Of a stretch of 64,000 bases of DNA, positions 52,037 through 61,339 are shown piece by piece. Position numbers and translations under genes: made by a program. A model generated the notes under the pieces. That model was not told where the DNA came from. It ran no database searches and saw only the letters and a program-made list of their open reading frames with translations. Position 1 is the stretch's first letter, and every line of letters begins with the position of its first letter. Location of the stretch: positions 19,970-83,969 of the forward strand of contig NZ_LHPC01000018.1 of assembly GCF_001297125.1 (NCBI RefSeq). The letters are read 5' to 3'. This DNA comes from Pseudomonas sp. RIT-PI-q. Lineage in GTDB: Bacteria; Pseudomonadota; Gammaproteobacteria; Pseudomonadales; Pseudomonadaceae.

Positions 52037-54601
52037 ATGTCCTCTCGCCTTACCCGCCAAGCCTCTTCACCTTCCCGCGTGCTGTCGCTGCTGACCGTCG
52101 CCATCCTGATGGCCGGCAGCGCGCCGCTCATGGCTGCCACCGCCCCCGAGCAGCCGACCCGCAACATGGGCGATTACGCGTTCGCCATTCCTCAGCAGTC
52201 GCTGGTCTCGGCACTGACCGCTTTTACCGCCGTAACAGGCTGGCAGGTCGGCTTGCCGGCCGAACTGGCGCAAGGTGTGGCATCGCCGGGTGTACGGGGC
52301 TCCTTGCCGCCGGAGAAAGCCCTGGATCGCCTGTTGGTGGGGACCAACCTGAGCTATCGCAAACTGGGCAATAACAACATCGTGCTGGAGAAGCGCAGCT
52401 ACAACAGCGCGCTCAACCTGGAACAGGTGACCATCAGCGCCACCCGTAACGAACAGGACGTGAACAGCGTGCCGAGCACGGTCAGCGTCTACACCCGTGA
52501 AGACCTCGACCGTAACAACGTGAACAGCATCAAGGATCTGGTGCGTTACGAGCCGGGTGTTTCAGTCGGCGGCGCCGGTCAGCGCGCCGGCATCACCGGC
52601 TATAACATCCGCGGCATTGACGGTGACCGCGTGTTGACCCAGATCGACGGCGTGCAGGTGCCGGACAGCTTCTTCAATGGCCCGTACGCCCAGACCAACC
52701 GCAATTACGTCGACCCGGAAATCGTCAAACGCGTGGAAATCCTCCGCGGCCCGGCATCGGTGCTGTACGGCAGCAACGCGATTGGCGGCGCGGTCAGCTA
52801 CTACACCCTGGACCCGGACGACATCATCAAGGCGGGCAAGGATGTCGGTGCGCGCCTGAAGACCGGTTACAGCTCGGCGGACGATAGCTGGCTGACGTCC
52901 GGCACCGTGGCCGGTCGCACCGACGACTTCGATGGCTTGCTGCACCTGAGTCAGCGCAATGGCCATGAAACAGAGTCCTACGGTGAAACCGGCGGCACCG
53001 GCCTGAACCGCACCGAGGCCAACCCCGAGGACGTGCGCACCACCAACGTGCTGGCGAAGCTGGGCTGGAACTACGCCGACGACGCACGCTTCGGCCTGAC
53101 CTATGAGCACTACAAGGATGACCGCGACACCAACCAGCTCAGCGCAGTGGGCGGCCCGTTCAACGCGGGACGCGGTTTCGGCTTCTATAAATCCCGTACC
53201 GGCAACGACACCATCACTCGCGAGCGTTTCGGCCTGGAGCACAGCTTCGGTCTGGACAGCGCCCTGGCCGACAACATCAAGTGGACGCTGAACTACCAGA
53301 TCGCCAAGACCGACCAGAGCACCGAAGAAATCTACGCGCCGTCGCGCACAGTGCTGCGCAACCGCGATACCACCTACAAGGATCGCCAATGGGTGTTCGA
53401 TGCCCAGGCTGACAAGTCGTTTGCCATCGCCGCCACCGACCACCTCGTCACCTATGGCACCACGATCAAGCAAGACAAAGTCACCGGCCTGCGTACCGGC
53501 AGCGGCACCTGCCTGACTGTGGCCGGCGCCTGCCGAGCCATTGGTGCAGCCAGCGCCACCGACACCCTGACCCCGGCCAGCGACTTCCCGGATCCGACCA
53601 TCAACACCTACAGCCTGTTCGCCCAGGATCAGATCAGCTGGAACAACTGGACCTTCGTACCCGGCGTACGCTACGACTACACCCAACTCAAGCCACACAT
53701 CACCGACGAGTTCCTCGCCACCGCCGACCAGAGCGGCAACGGCGAAGTGAACGACGACACCAAGACCTGGCATCGTCTGTCGCCAAAATTCGGCACCACC
53801 TACAGCTTCAATGACAACTACACCTGGTATGGCCAATACGCCGAAGGCTTCCGCACGCCGACCGCCAAAGCCTTGTACGGTCGCTTCGAAAACCTGGCCG
53901 GCGGCTATCAGGTCGCGCCTAATCCGAACCTGGAACCGGAAAAGAGCAAGAGCTATGAAACCGGCCTGCGCGGCCAGTTCGAGGCGGGCACCTTCGATGT
54001 CGCGGTGTTCTACAACAAATTCCGCGACTTCATCGACGAGAACGCCATCACCCCCGGTTACTCCGAGACCACGTTCCAGAGCAACAACATCAAGCACGCC
54101 ACCATCAAGGGCGTGGAGCTCAAGGGTCGCCTGAACCTGGACAGCCTCGGTGCCCCAACCGGCCTTTATACCCAAGGCTCGGTGGCGTACTTGTATGGCC
54201 GTAACGATGACAGCGGCCAGCCGCTGAACAGCATTAATCCGCTGACCGGCGTGTTCGGCCTCGGTTACGACCAGGACAACTACGGTGCCCTGTTGAGCTG
54301 GACACTGGTCAAACACAAGACCCGCGTCGACAGCACCAGCTTCAAAACCCCGGATGGCACCAGCACCCAGTTCAAGACTCCGGGTTATGGCGTGCTCGAC
54401 CTCGCCGGTTTCTACAAGGTCACCGACGACGTGACCGTCAACGCCGGTCTCTACAACCTGACCAACAAAAAGTACTGGCAGTGGGATGACGTGCGCGGTT
54501 ACGACAGCGTCGGCGAAGCCTCGGTGACTCAACCGGCCAACCTCGATCGCCTGACTCAACCGGGCCGTAACTTCGCGGTCAATCTGGTGTGGGATATCTG
54601 A
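52037..54601 (+). CDS. hxuA: TonB-dependent heme receptor with STN signalling domain (HxuA-type)
   Basis: 854 residues from the ATG at 52037 (GGAG 9 nt upstream; GTG at 52016 is less likely). Signal peptide ends about PLMAATA; STN domain ~48-120 (DYAFAIPQQSLVSALTAFTAVTGWQVG in part); plug with LEQVTISATRNEQDVNS TonB-box region; 22-strand barrel ending NFAVNLVWDI. GFRTPTAKALYG and NPNLEPEKS match the FRAP/NPNL boxes of heme receptors. The STN domain signals to the FecR-like partner. Located with heme oxygenase downstream; no hasA hemophore is present, favouring direct heme uptake. Confidence 0.9.
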   Translation: MSSRLTRQASSPSRVLSLLTVAILMAGSAPLMAATAPEQPTRNMGDYAFAIPQQSLVSALTAFTAVTGWQVGLPAELAQGVASPGVRGSLPPEKALDRLLVGTNLSYRKLGNNNIVLEKRSYNSALNLEQVTISATRNEQDVNSVPSTVSVYTREDLDRNNVNSIKDLVRYEPGVSVGGAGQRAGITGYNIRGIDGDRVLTQIDGVQVPDSFFNGPYAQTNRNYVDPEIVKRVEILRGPASVLYGSNAIGGAVSYYTLDPDDIIKAGKDVGARLKTGYSSADDSWLTSGTVAGRTDDFDGLLHLSQRNGHETESYGETGGTGLNRTEANPEDVRTTNVLAKLGWNYADDARFGLTYEHYKDDRDTNQLSAVGGPFNAGRGFGFYKSRTGNDTITRERFGLEHSFGLDSALADNIKWTLNYQIAKTDQSTEEIYAPSRTVLRNRDTTYKDRQWVFDAQADKSFAIAATDHLVTYGTTIKQDKVTGLRTGSGTCLTVAGACRAIGAASATDTLTPASDFPDPTINTYSLFAQDQISWNNWTFVPGVRYDYTQLKPHITDEFLATADQSGNGEVNDDTKTWHRLSPKFGTTYSFNDNYTWYGQYAEGFRTPTAKALYGRFENLAGGYQVAPNPNLEPEKSKSYETGLRGQFEAGTFDVAVFYNKFRDFIDENAITPGYSETTFQSNNIKHATIKGVELKGRLNLDSLGAPTGLYTQGSVAYLYGRNDDSGQPLNSINPLTGVFGLGYDQDNYGALLSWTLVKHKTRVDSTSFKTPDGTSTQFKTPGYGVLDLAGFYKVTDDVTVNAGLYNLTNKKYWQWDDVRGYDSVGEASVTQPANLDRLTQPGRNFAVNLVWDI

Positions 54602-54611
54602 CCCTGTCCAC

Positions 54612-54655
54612 CTCGCGGCACTGCGTTATAGAAGCAGTGCCGTGAGGATTTTTTA
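54612..54655 (+). terminator. Intrinsic terminator after the heme receptor
   Basis: CTCGCGGCACTGC pairs with GCAGTGCCGTGAG (one mismatch) around a 9-nt loop, followed by GATTTTTTAC. It partly separates hxuA from the heme oxygenase gene. Confidence 0.88.
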
Positions 54656-54715
54656 CTGTCCGGCGCCTCGCCATTCGTCTCGTTACCAAGCGCCTCTTTT
54701 TCTCAAGGATTTCAC

Positions 54716-55318
54716 ATGACCACTCAGGACACTGCTCAACGCCCTGCTCTGCGTTCGCAACGCTTGAACCAGATCACTAACGAACCACACACCAAACTCG
54801 ATGCCCTGGTCAAAGCCCACGCACCGTTTGAAACCCAGGCCAATTTCGCCCGTTTCGTGGTCGCGCAGTACCTGTTCCAGTCGGAACTGGTGTCGCTGTA
54901 CAACGATGCCGAACTGACCGCCATCGTCCCGGACCTGCCAGCTCGTTGCCGTGCGGAAGCAGCGAAGGCCGATCTGGCGGACCTGGACACCGAAGTGCCG
55001 GCTCCCGTCGCCGGTGCCGTGAAAAATCCAACCAAAGCCGAGGCGCTGGGCTGGCTGTTCGTATCCGAAGGTTCGAAACTCGGCGCGGCGTTTTTGATCA
55101 AGCGTGCCGTGGGCCTGGGCCTGAGCGAAACCTTCGGTGCCCGCCACCTCGGTGAACCGGCTGGTGGTCGTGCTGAAGGCTGGAAAAGCTTCGTCAAAAC
55201 CCTCGACGGGTTGGAGTTCAGCGCTCAGGAAGAAGCCGAGTTGGATAAAGGCGCGATCGATGCGTTCAACCGCTTCACGGTGTTGCTGGAACAGGCTTAC
55301 ACCCCGGAACCCGCCTGA
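54716..55318 (+). CDS. hemO: Biliverdin-producing heme oxygenase (PigA/HemO type)
   Basis: 200 residues; ATG at 54716 with AAGGA upstream. Cleaves heme in the cytoplasm, releasing iron. Proximal His25 in TNEPHTKLD; distal glycine helix WLFVSEGSKLGAAFL near 113-127. Asn18 and Phe115 sit where PigA has Asn19 and Phe117, residues linked to its unusual delta/beta cleavage, so a PigA-like regiochemistry is plausible. It completes the uptake-signalling cluster. Own promoter or readthrough past the terminator. Confidence 0.93.
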   Translation: MTTQDTAQRPALRSQRLNQITNEPHTKLDALVKAHAPFETQANFARFVVAQYLFQSELVSLYNDAELTAIVPDLPARCRAEAAKADLADLDTEVPAPVAGAVKNPTKAEALGWLFVSEGSKLGAAFLIKRAVGLGLSETFGARHLGEPAGGRAEGWKSFVKTLDGLEFSAQEEAELDKGAIDAFNRFTVLLEQAYTPEPA

Positions 55319-55329
55319 CAGAATGCAAT

Positions 55330-55427
55330 CCCCTGTGGGAGCGGGCTTGCCCGCGATAGCGGCCTACCATTCAAAAAAGATGCTGAATGTAGTATCGCTG
55401 TCGCGGGCAAGCCCGCTCCCACAGGGG
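55330..55427. repeat. REPIN (GTGGGAGCGGGCTTGCCCGC family)
   Basis: Inverted arms of about 31 bp (55330-55360 region and 55395-55427) between hemO and the DUF454 gene, with few mismatches. Confidence 0.88.
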
Positions 55428-55480
55428 ACGGAGCAAGCCTGTAAGATTCCGATCCGCCTCACACCCGTTCCCTTGAGCCC

Positions 55481-55876
55481 ATGCCTCAACCAGCCACCTC
55501 CAAGATCACCCGTCTCCTCTTCGGCCTGCTGGCCTACGTCAGCCTGGGCATCGGCCTGATCGCCATCGTCATCCCCGGCCTGCCGACCACCGAGTTCATC
55601 CTGTTGGCCGCCTGGGCCGCGACCAAAAGTTCGCCGCGCCTGAGTGCCTGGCTGGAAAACCATCGATTGTTTGGCCCGATCCTCAGCAACTGGCGCAACG
55701 GCAAAATCATCGCACGCCGGGCCAAGGTCAGCGCCACCGTCAGCATGCTGCTGTGCGCCGGCTTGATGCTGGTCATGCTCGATCACGGCTGGCCAATTTA
55801 CCTGGCCATCGCGGGCATGAGCCTGGGCAATCTGTGGATTTGGTCGCGACCGGAGTCGGTGCTGGAAATCTCCTGA
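55481..55876 (+). CDS. YbaN/DUF454-family inner-membrane protein
   Basis: 131 residues, start MPQPATSK. Two to four hydrophobic segments ([20 protein letters not shown] in part; [19 protein letters not shown]), with the diagnostic [21 protein letters not shown] and [12 protein letters not shown] stretches. Function unknown; often adjacent to heme oxygenase genes in Pseudomonas, which suggests a role in heme or iron handling. No strong start signal. Confidence 0.85.
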   Translation: MPQPATSKITRLLFGLLAYVSLGIGLIAIVIPGLPTTEFILLAAWAATKSSPRLSAWLENHRLFGPILSNWRNGKIIARRAKVSATVSMLLCAGLMLVMLDHGWPIYLAIAGMSLGNLWIWSRPESVLEIS

Positions 55877-56054
55877 ATTCCAGTCCTTTTCAGGGTATTT
55901 ACCTGCGCAAACGTTCACCTGCTACCGCTGGTCGGCAGGCCATTCATGCAACGTCTGCCCACGCCGATGTGCATTGAATGGCGCTGAATGGACTTGGCGA
56001 ACCGGGTCGACCCCGACTCACAGCCAACACCTCATCCATTCGCGAGTTCGCCCT

Positions 56055-58193
56055 ATGTTCGACTCTCTCTCCATCCGCCTGAAAATAGTCCTGTTATCCG
56101 GTCTGTGCCTGCTTGGTGTGGTCGCATTGATCGTCGGCATGAACTTCTACCAGACCAATCAGAACGATGAACTGGTCAGCGCGTCCAGCAGCAAGATGCT
56201 CACCGACAGTGTGCAGGACCTGCTCCAGGCCAAGGCTGCCGAGCAAGCCGTGCGGGTGCAGAAGACCTTTGGTGAAAGTCTGCTGGTGATCACCGCGCTG
56301 GCCGATCAGATCAAGGACATGCGCACCCTGGCCGCCAAGCGTTCGCTTGAGGCCGGCGCCCTGCGTGAAGAGTTGAACCAGAGCCTGAAAACCGCCTTCG
56401 AGCGCAACAGCAAAGTGCTGGGGATCTGGCTGGCGTTCGAGCCCAATGGTCTGGACGGCAAGGACAGTGAGTTCGCCAATGATGCGGCGCGCCAGTCCAA
56501 CGAAGCCGGACGCTTCGCCAGTTACTGGAGCCGTGCCGGCGGTGCCGGGATCAACACGATCATGGTCGAAGACGACATGACCAAAACCACCCTGAGCCTC
56601 AGCGGCACACCTTACAACAGCTGGTACACCTGCCCCCGCGACAGCAAGCGCACCTGCCTTTTGGACCCGTATGCCGACACCGTCGCCGGCAAGGAAATGT
56701 TGATGACGACCATTTCCGTACCGCTGCTGGTGGATGGCAAATCCATCGGCGTGGTTGGCGTGGACATCGCCCTCGACGCCCTGCAAGCGGCGGCGGTCGA
56801 CTCCCAGCGCGACTTGTTCAACGGCGCCGGGCACATGCTGATTGTCTCTGGCAGTGGCGTGCTCGCCGGTTACAGTGTCGACGCGAGCAAAGTCGGCAAA
56901 AGCATCGCTGACACCCTGGGCGCCGACGGCAAGGACGTCCTGCAATTGCTCAGCGCCGGCACGCCGAAGATCCTCGAACAAGGCGACTTGATCCGCGCGG
57001 TTTACCCGGTCAGCCCGATTGCCGACTCCAAAGCCTGGGGCGTGGTGATCGACCTGCCGAAACAAGTGCTGCTGGCCGACTCGGTCAAACTGCAAACCGT
57101 ACTCGATGACGCCCAGCAAAGCGGCACGATCAAGGCTGTGTTGGTGGCGGTGATTGCCGGCCTGGTTGGCCTGCTACTGATCTGGCTGACCGCCTCCGGC
57201 GTGACCCGACCGATCAACAGCGTGGCCGAAATGCTCAAGGCGATTGCCAGTGGCGACGGCGACCTGACCCAACGTTTGCACTACAGCAAGAAAGACGAAC
57301 TGGGCGAACTGGTCAGCTGGTTCAACCGCTTCCTCGACAAGCTGCAACCGACCATCGCGCAGATCAAGCAAAGCATCACCGACGCCCGCGGCACCGCCGA
57401 CCAGTCTTCGGAAATCGCCCGCCAGACCAGCGAAGGCATGCAGGTGCAGTTCCGCGAAATCGACCAGGTCGCCACCGCCTCCAACGAAATGAGCGCCACT
57501 GCCCACGACGTTGCCAACAGTGCCTCGAACGCGGCCAATGCCGCCAAGGGTGCCGACCAGTCGGCCCGCGATGGCATGTCGATCATCGAGCGCAGCACCC
57601 GCGACATCAATCAACTGGCCGACGAAGTCAGCAAAGCCGTGACCGAAGTCGAAGCGCTGGCGGTCAACAGCGAGCAGATCGGTTCGGTACTGGAAGTGAT
57701 CCGCAGCATCGCCGAGCAGACCAACCTGCTGGCGCTCAACGCCGCGATCGAAGCGGCTCGTGCCGGTGAGAGCGGTCGCGGGTTTGCGGTGGTCGCCGAT
57801 GAAGTGCGCAACCTGGCTAAACGCACACAGGACTCGGTGGAAGAAATTCGCATCGTGATCGAACGCATCCAGACCGGCACCCGTGGCGTGGTCGCGACCA
57901 TGCATTCGAGCCAGACCCAAGCCCACAGCAACGCCGGGCAGATCCAGCAAGCGGTCCAGGCCCTGAGCAAAATCAGCGACGCGGTCACCGTAATCAGCGA
58001 CATGAACCTGCAAATCGCCAGCGCCGCCGAACAGCAAAGCGCCGTGGCCGAAGAGGTCAACCGCAACGTCTCGGCGATTCGCACCGTCACTGAAACCCTG
58101 ACTGGCCAGGCCACCGAATCAGCGCAGATCTGCAGCCACCTCAACTCCCTGACCACCCAGCAAATGAAACTGATGGATCAGTTTCGGGTGTAG
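56055..58193 (+). CDS. Methyl-accepting chemotaxis protein with dCache sensor
   Basis: 712 residues from the ATG at 56055; the longer frame to 55974 adds a charged stretch. Membrane helix 1 ([20 protein letters not shown]), periplasmic double-Cache ~35-365 ([30 protein letters not shown]), helix 2 ([17 protein letters not shown]), HAMP ~395-445, and a 40-heptad-class cytoplasmic hairpin with the tip [19 protein letters not shown]. The GVDIAL Asp is in the site that binds ligand amino groups in PctA-like receptors, but other motif residues are not clear, so the ligand is open. A single gene. Confidence 0.9.
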   Translation: MFDSLSIRLKIVLLSGLCLLGVVALIVGMNFYQTNQNDELVSASSSKMLTDSVQDLLQAKAAEQAVRVQKTFGESLLVITALADQIKDMRTLAAKRSLEAGALREELNQSLKTAFERNSKVLGIWLAFEPNGLDGKDSEFANDAARQSNEAGRFASYWSRAGGAGINTIMVEDDMTKTTLSLSGTPYNSWYTCPRDSKRTCLLDPYADTVAGKEMLMTTISVPLLVDGKSIGVVGVDIALDALQAAAVDSQRDLFNGAGHMLIVSGSGVLAGYSVDASKVGKSIADTLGADGKDVLQLLSAGTPKILEQGDLIRAVYPVSPIADSKAWGVVIDLPKQVLLADSVKLQTVLDDAQQSGTIKAVLVAVIAGLVGLLLIWLTASGVTRPINSVAEMLKAIASGDGDLTQRLHYSKKDELGELVSWFNRFLDKLQPTIAQIKQSITDARGTADQSSEIARQTSEGMQVQFREIDQVATASNEMSATAHDVANSASNAANAAKGADQSARDGMSIIERSTRDINQLADEVSKAVTEVEALAVNSEQIGSVLEVIRSIAEQTNLLALNAAIEAARAGESGRGFAVVADEVRNLAKRTQDSVEEIRIVIERIQTGTRGVVATMHSSQTQAHSNAGQIQQAVQALSKISDAVTVISDMNLQIASAAEQQSAVAEEVNRNVSAIRTVTETLTGQATESAQICSHLNSLTTQQMKLMDQFRV

Positions 58194-58208
58194 CAACCCA
58201 TCACAATT

Positions 58209-58242
58209 CCCTGTGGGAGCTGGCTTGCCTGCTCCCACAGGG
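58209..58242. repeat. Condensed REP palindrome
   Basis: CCCTGTGGGAGC and GCTCCCACAGGG form a perfect 12-bp inverted repeat with only a 10-nt centre (TGGCTTGCCT). It looks like a REPIN whose middle was deleted, leaving the two ends fused. Confidence 0.8.
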
Positions 58243-58328
58243 TCATATGTTCGGCCAGCATTTGGCGTTTTCATCTGACCAAGCCGTTTTTTGATCTATG
58301 ATCGAGCCCTCATTCCGGAGGGCCTTCG

Positions 58329-59678
58329 ATGACTGGTTTACTCACGTCCATTCAAGCCGCACTCGGCTTGCCCAACACCCCAATTCCGTTCACCGCGGAC
58401 GGCGCCCTGCCCTCGGCGTTTGCCGTCACTGACCTGGCCTGCGCCAGCATTGCCGCCGCCGGCCAGGCCATCAGTGAATTGCTCAATCAACAAACCGCTC
58501 GCTTGCCCAACCTTGAAGTGGACCGCCGTCTGGCTTCGTTCTGGTTCGCCACTTCGATCCGCCCGGTCGGCTGGAGCGTACCGCCGCTGTGGGACCCGAT
58601 CGCGGGTGACTACGCGACCAAGGACGGCTGGATTCGCCTGCACACCAACGCCCCGCACCACCGGGCCGCCGCCGAAACGGTGCTCGGCGCCTGTGCCGAC
58701 CGCCCGGCGATGGCGAGCAAAGTGGCGCAATGGGCAAAGAGCGATCTGGAACAAGCCGTGGTCGATGCCGGCGGTTGCGCCGCCGAGATGCGCAGCTGGC
58801 AACAATGGCAAGCCCACCCCCAAGGTCAGGCGGTCAACGCCGAACCGCTGATTCAATTCGCCGCCAACAGCAGCCAGAATGCCAAACCGTGGCAGGGTTC
58901 GGTGGCGCAACCATTGGCCGGGATCAAGGTGCTGGATTTGACCCGCGTACTGGCCGGCCCTGTCGCCAGCCGCTTCCTCGCCGGGCTTGGCGCCGACGTT
59001 TTGCGTATCGACCCACCGACCTGGAACGAACCGGGCGTGGTGCCTGAAGTCACACTGGGTAAACGTTGCGCACGCCTGGACCTTCACGACAAGGCCGATC
59101 GCGTCCTGTTCGAAAGCCTGCTCAAGGACGCCGACATTTTGCTCCACGGCTACCGCGCCGATGCACTCGAGCGCCTGGGTTACGGTGTAGCCGATCGCCA
59201 GCAAATGGCCCCCGGCCTGATCGACGTCTGCCTGAACGCCTATGGTTGGAGCGGCCCCTGGCAGAATCGCCGTGGGTTCGACAGCCTGGTGCAAATGAGC
59301 AGCGGGATTGCCGAAGCCGGCCTGCAGTGGAAGCACGCGGATAAACCGACACCCTTGCCGTTACAAGCGCTGGATCACGCCACCGGGTATTTGATGGCGG
59401 CCAGTGCGATCAAGTTGTTGGCTGAGCGGCTGGGCAGTGGACGTGGTGGATCGGCACGGTTGTCACTGGCGCGGACGGCGAAGTTGCTGATTGAAAACGG
59501 GCCCGGAACCAGCGATCCGTTGCGTGCAGAGGATGACAACGATCAAGGGCTGTTGGTTGAGCAAACGCCCTGGGGACCGGCCCATCGGTTGCAGGTGCCG
59601 TTAAAAATCACCGGGACGCCATTGCAGTGGGCGATTCCTGCAGGGGAATTGGGTTCGCATCGCGCGCAGTGGTGGTGA
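58329..59678 (+). CDS. CaiB/BaiF-family CoA-transferase
   Basis: 449 residues. Class III CoA-transferase: LAGIKVLDLTRVLAGPVASRFLAGLGADVLRI (in part) begins the main domain near 200, and the catalytic Asp is expected in RRGFDSLVQMSSG near 318. An N-terminal ~190-residue part (LASFWFATSIRPVGWSVP, DGWIRLHTNAPHHRAA) resembles a second, degenerate half, the two-domain layout seen in some longer members. Moves CoA between carboxylic acids; substrates cannot be read. ATG preceded by GGAGGGCC. Confidence 0.83.
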   Translation: MTGLLTSIQAALGLPNTPIPFTADGALPSAFAVTDLACASIAAAGQAISELLNQQTARLPNLEVDRRLASFWFATSIRPVGWSVPPLWDPIAGDYATKDGWIRLHTNAPHHRAAAETVLGACADRPAMASKVAQWAKSDLEQAVVDAGGCAAEMRSWQQWQAHPQGQAVNAEPLIQFAANSSQNAKPWQGSVAQPLAGIKVLDLTRVLAGPVASRFLAGLGADVLRIDPPTWNEPGVVPEVTLGKRCARLDLHDKADRVLFESLLKDADILLHGYRADALERLGYGVADRQQMAPGLIDVCLNAYGWSGPWQNRRGFDSLVQMSSGIAEAGLQWKHADKPTPLPLQALDHATGYLMAASAIKLLAERLGSGRGGSARLSLARTAKLLIENGPGTSDPLRAEDDNDQGLLVEQTPWGPAHRLQVPLKITGTPLQWAIPAGELGSHRAQWW

Positions 59679-59690
59679 CGCTTATGGCCG

Positions 59691-59785
59691 CATCGCGGGC
59701 AAGCCCGCTCCCACAGTTGATTGATGTCGCACACATAATTTGTGATCGATAAAAGATTCCTGTGGGAGCGGGCTTGCCCGCGATG
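59691..59785. repeat. REPIN (GTGGGAGCGGGCTTGCCCGC family)
   Basis: Perfect inverted arms at 59691-59715 and 59761-59785, 45-nt spacer, between CoA-transferase and alkA. Confidence 0.9.
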
Positions 59786-59820
59786 GGGCGAGAACAGTCA
59801 GCACAAAGTCAGGATCAGCA

Positions 59821-60684
59821 TCAGTCCGACCGGCTCAAAGAAGTCCAAAGCAGCTGCGCCGCATACCCCCGCCAAGGCCGCCAGACCTCAGCCCGTTGCA
59901 ACAATTCCCGCGCCGACACCGGCCTCCCTTCAAGCGCCACCAGCGCATTGATCAATCCCACATCCCCGCTTGGAAACGCATCCAACTCCCGCAACTGCCG
60001 CAAGGCAATGTACTGCGACGTCCAGTCACCAATCCCGTGTAATGCCCGCAACCGGGCAATCCCCCCTTCGCGACCCGGTTCAAATAACAGCGGATCATCA
60101 AGCAGCGCCTGAGCCACGCCCGACAGCGTCCGCCCACGGCTTTTCGGCATCCCCAACGTCGCCAGATCCGCAGCAGCCAACACGCCCGCCTGAGGGAACA
60201 CATGGGTCAATCCATGCCGTGACGAACCCAGCGGCTCGCCATACCTGGCCACCAGTTTCCCCGCCAGTTTGATCGCCGCGGCCACGCTGATCTGCTGCCC
60301 CAACACCGCACGAATCGCCAACTCCAGGCCGTCCCACGCCCCCGGCACCCGCAGCCCCGGATGCTCGGCGATCAACCGCGCCATCAATGGATCAACCGCC
60401 AACTGGCGATGCATCGTTGGCAGATCCGCGTCCAGGTCAAACATCCGCCGCAACCGCGCGACGATCTCGGGTACGGCGGCAGAGTCTGGAAAATCCAGCG
60501 TCAGCTCAAGCGCATCCGCCGCCCCAGGCTTGATCGAAAGCGTGCCGTGAACGCCGTTCAATGCGATGCTGCGCGAGTACACGCCGTCGACCACCCCTTC
60601 CATCCCGGCAATCGCCCGCGCCGACAAGAATCCCAGCATCGCTGGCCAGTCGTAGGGCGCAGAATACTCAAGCAACCATCTCAT
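59821..60684 (-). CDS. alkA: DNA-3-methyladenine glycosylase II (AlkA)
   Basis: 287 residues from the ATG at 60684 with GTGGAG upstream; the frame to 61029 overlaps the divergent DUF5064 gene and is rejected. N-terminal AlkA domain (1-115) followed by HhH-GPD: LGQQISVAAAIKLAGKLVA, hairpin LHGIGDWTSQYIALR and catalytic Asp in FPSGDVGLI. Removes alkylated purines from DNA. No Ada domain is fused, and no ada gene adjoins it. Confidence 0.92.
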   Translation of the reverse strand: MRWLLEYSAPYDWPAMLGFLSARAIAGMEGVVDGVYSRSIALNGVHGTLSIKPGAADALELTLDFPDSAAVPEIVARLRRMFDLDADLPTMHRQLAVDPLMARLIAEHPGLRVPGAWDGLELAIRAVLGQQISVAAAIKLAGKLVARYGEPLGSSRHGLTHVFPQAGVLAAADLATLGMPKSRGRTLSGVAQALLDDPLLFEPGREGGIARLRALHGIGDWTSQYIALRQLRELDAFPSGDVGLINALVALEGRPVSARELLQRAEVWRPWRGYAAQLLWTSLSRSD

Positions 60685-60804
60685 AGCCTCTCCACTGTTC
60701 AGTGCAACCACGGCCGCGCAACCGTATGAGCGACCAATAAAAGAAACTCTGAGGCCGGCCTTAGGTCTGCCTTGGTTCAATGCCTTTTTGAAGGAGCGAC
60801 GCCA

Positions 60805-61158
60805 ATGGCTACATTTGAGCCCGGTCACCTGCACATCGAGCGCCACGCGCTGAACGAGGATGACTACAGTTTCAATCTGAGCATCGAGTATGCAGTCAGC
60901 CAGGATCCCGAAGCAGGCATGCTCTTCAAGTTGCATGGCACGGTTGAAGACAAGGAACTGAATGAAGAATTCTTCCTGCCCAAGGATCAGGCCTTCGACT
61001 TCGCCCGCCATGCCACGCGCATCGCGCAAAATTACGGCCTGCCCAAGAATGCCAGCATCACGTCAGTACACAAGGAATACGACCTGATGTTTGAAGATAT
61101 CCGGGCGCAGCTCGACGTCAAATCCGGCGACCCGGTCAAACCCGAACACCTGGAATAA
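60805..61158 (+). CDS. DUF5064-family hypothetical protein
   Basis: 117 residues from the ATG at 60805 with AAGGAG upstream. Compact alpha/beta protein: FEPGHLHIERHALNEDDYSF, FKLHGTVEDKELNEEFFLPKD and FARHATRIAQNYGLP. No membrane segment or signal peptide. A conserved Pseudomonas family of unknown function; divergent from alkA. Confidence 0.8.
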   Translation: MATFEPGHLHIERHALNEDDYSFNLSIEYAVSQDPEAGMLFKLHGTVEDKELNEEFFLPKDQAFDFARHATRIAQNYGLPKNASITSVHKEYDLMFEDIRAQLDVKSGDPVKPEHLE

Positions 61159-61185
61159 TACAAATCGTCGAAGGCCCCCATAACC

Positions 61186-61259
61186 TGTAGGAGCGAGGCT
61201 TGCCCGCGAAGCTTCTGGCAATCTTGATAGCCACTTCGAGAGCAAGCCTCGCTCCTACA
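61186..61259. repeat. REPIN (GTAGGAGCGAGGCTTGCCCG family), diverged
   Basis: Inverted arms about 61186-61212 and 61234-61259 with a few mismatches (CCCGCG against GAGAGC). Between the DUF5064 and GcsR-like genes. Confidence 0.82.
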
Positions 61260-61339
61260 ATTTGCATGCGCATTTCACCTAACACCCCGCCCCAAGGCAT
61301 ACTTGCCACCCTTCGCACGTCAGAACCAAAAACCGCCCC

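Noticed and set aside
52562..54559. 665-codon frame on the minus strand across the heme receptor
   Set aside because: Antisense of the STN-TonB receptor, no start signal, Val/Gly-rich low-complexity translation.
58329..58900. N-terminal half of the CoA-transferase as a separate gene
   Set aside because: The frame is continuous with the main domain and no internal start with a ribosome-binding site is seen.
60685..61029. N-terminal extension of AlkA by 115 residues
   Set aside because: It overlaps the divergent DUF5064 gene and has no homologous domain; GTGGAG precedes the ATG at 60684.
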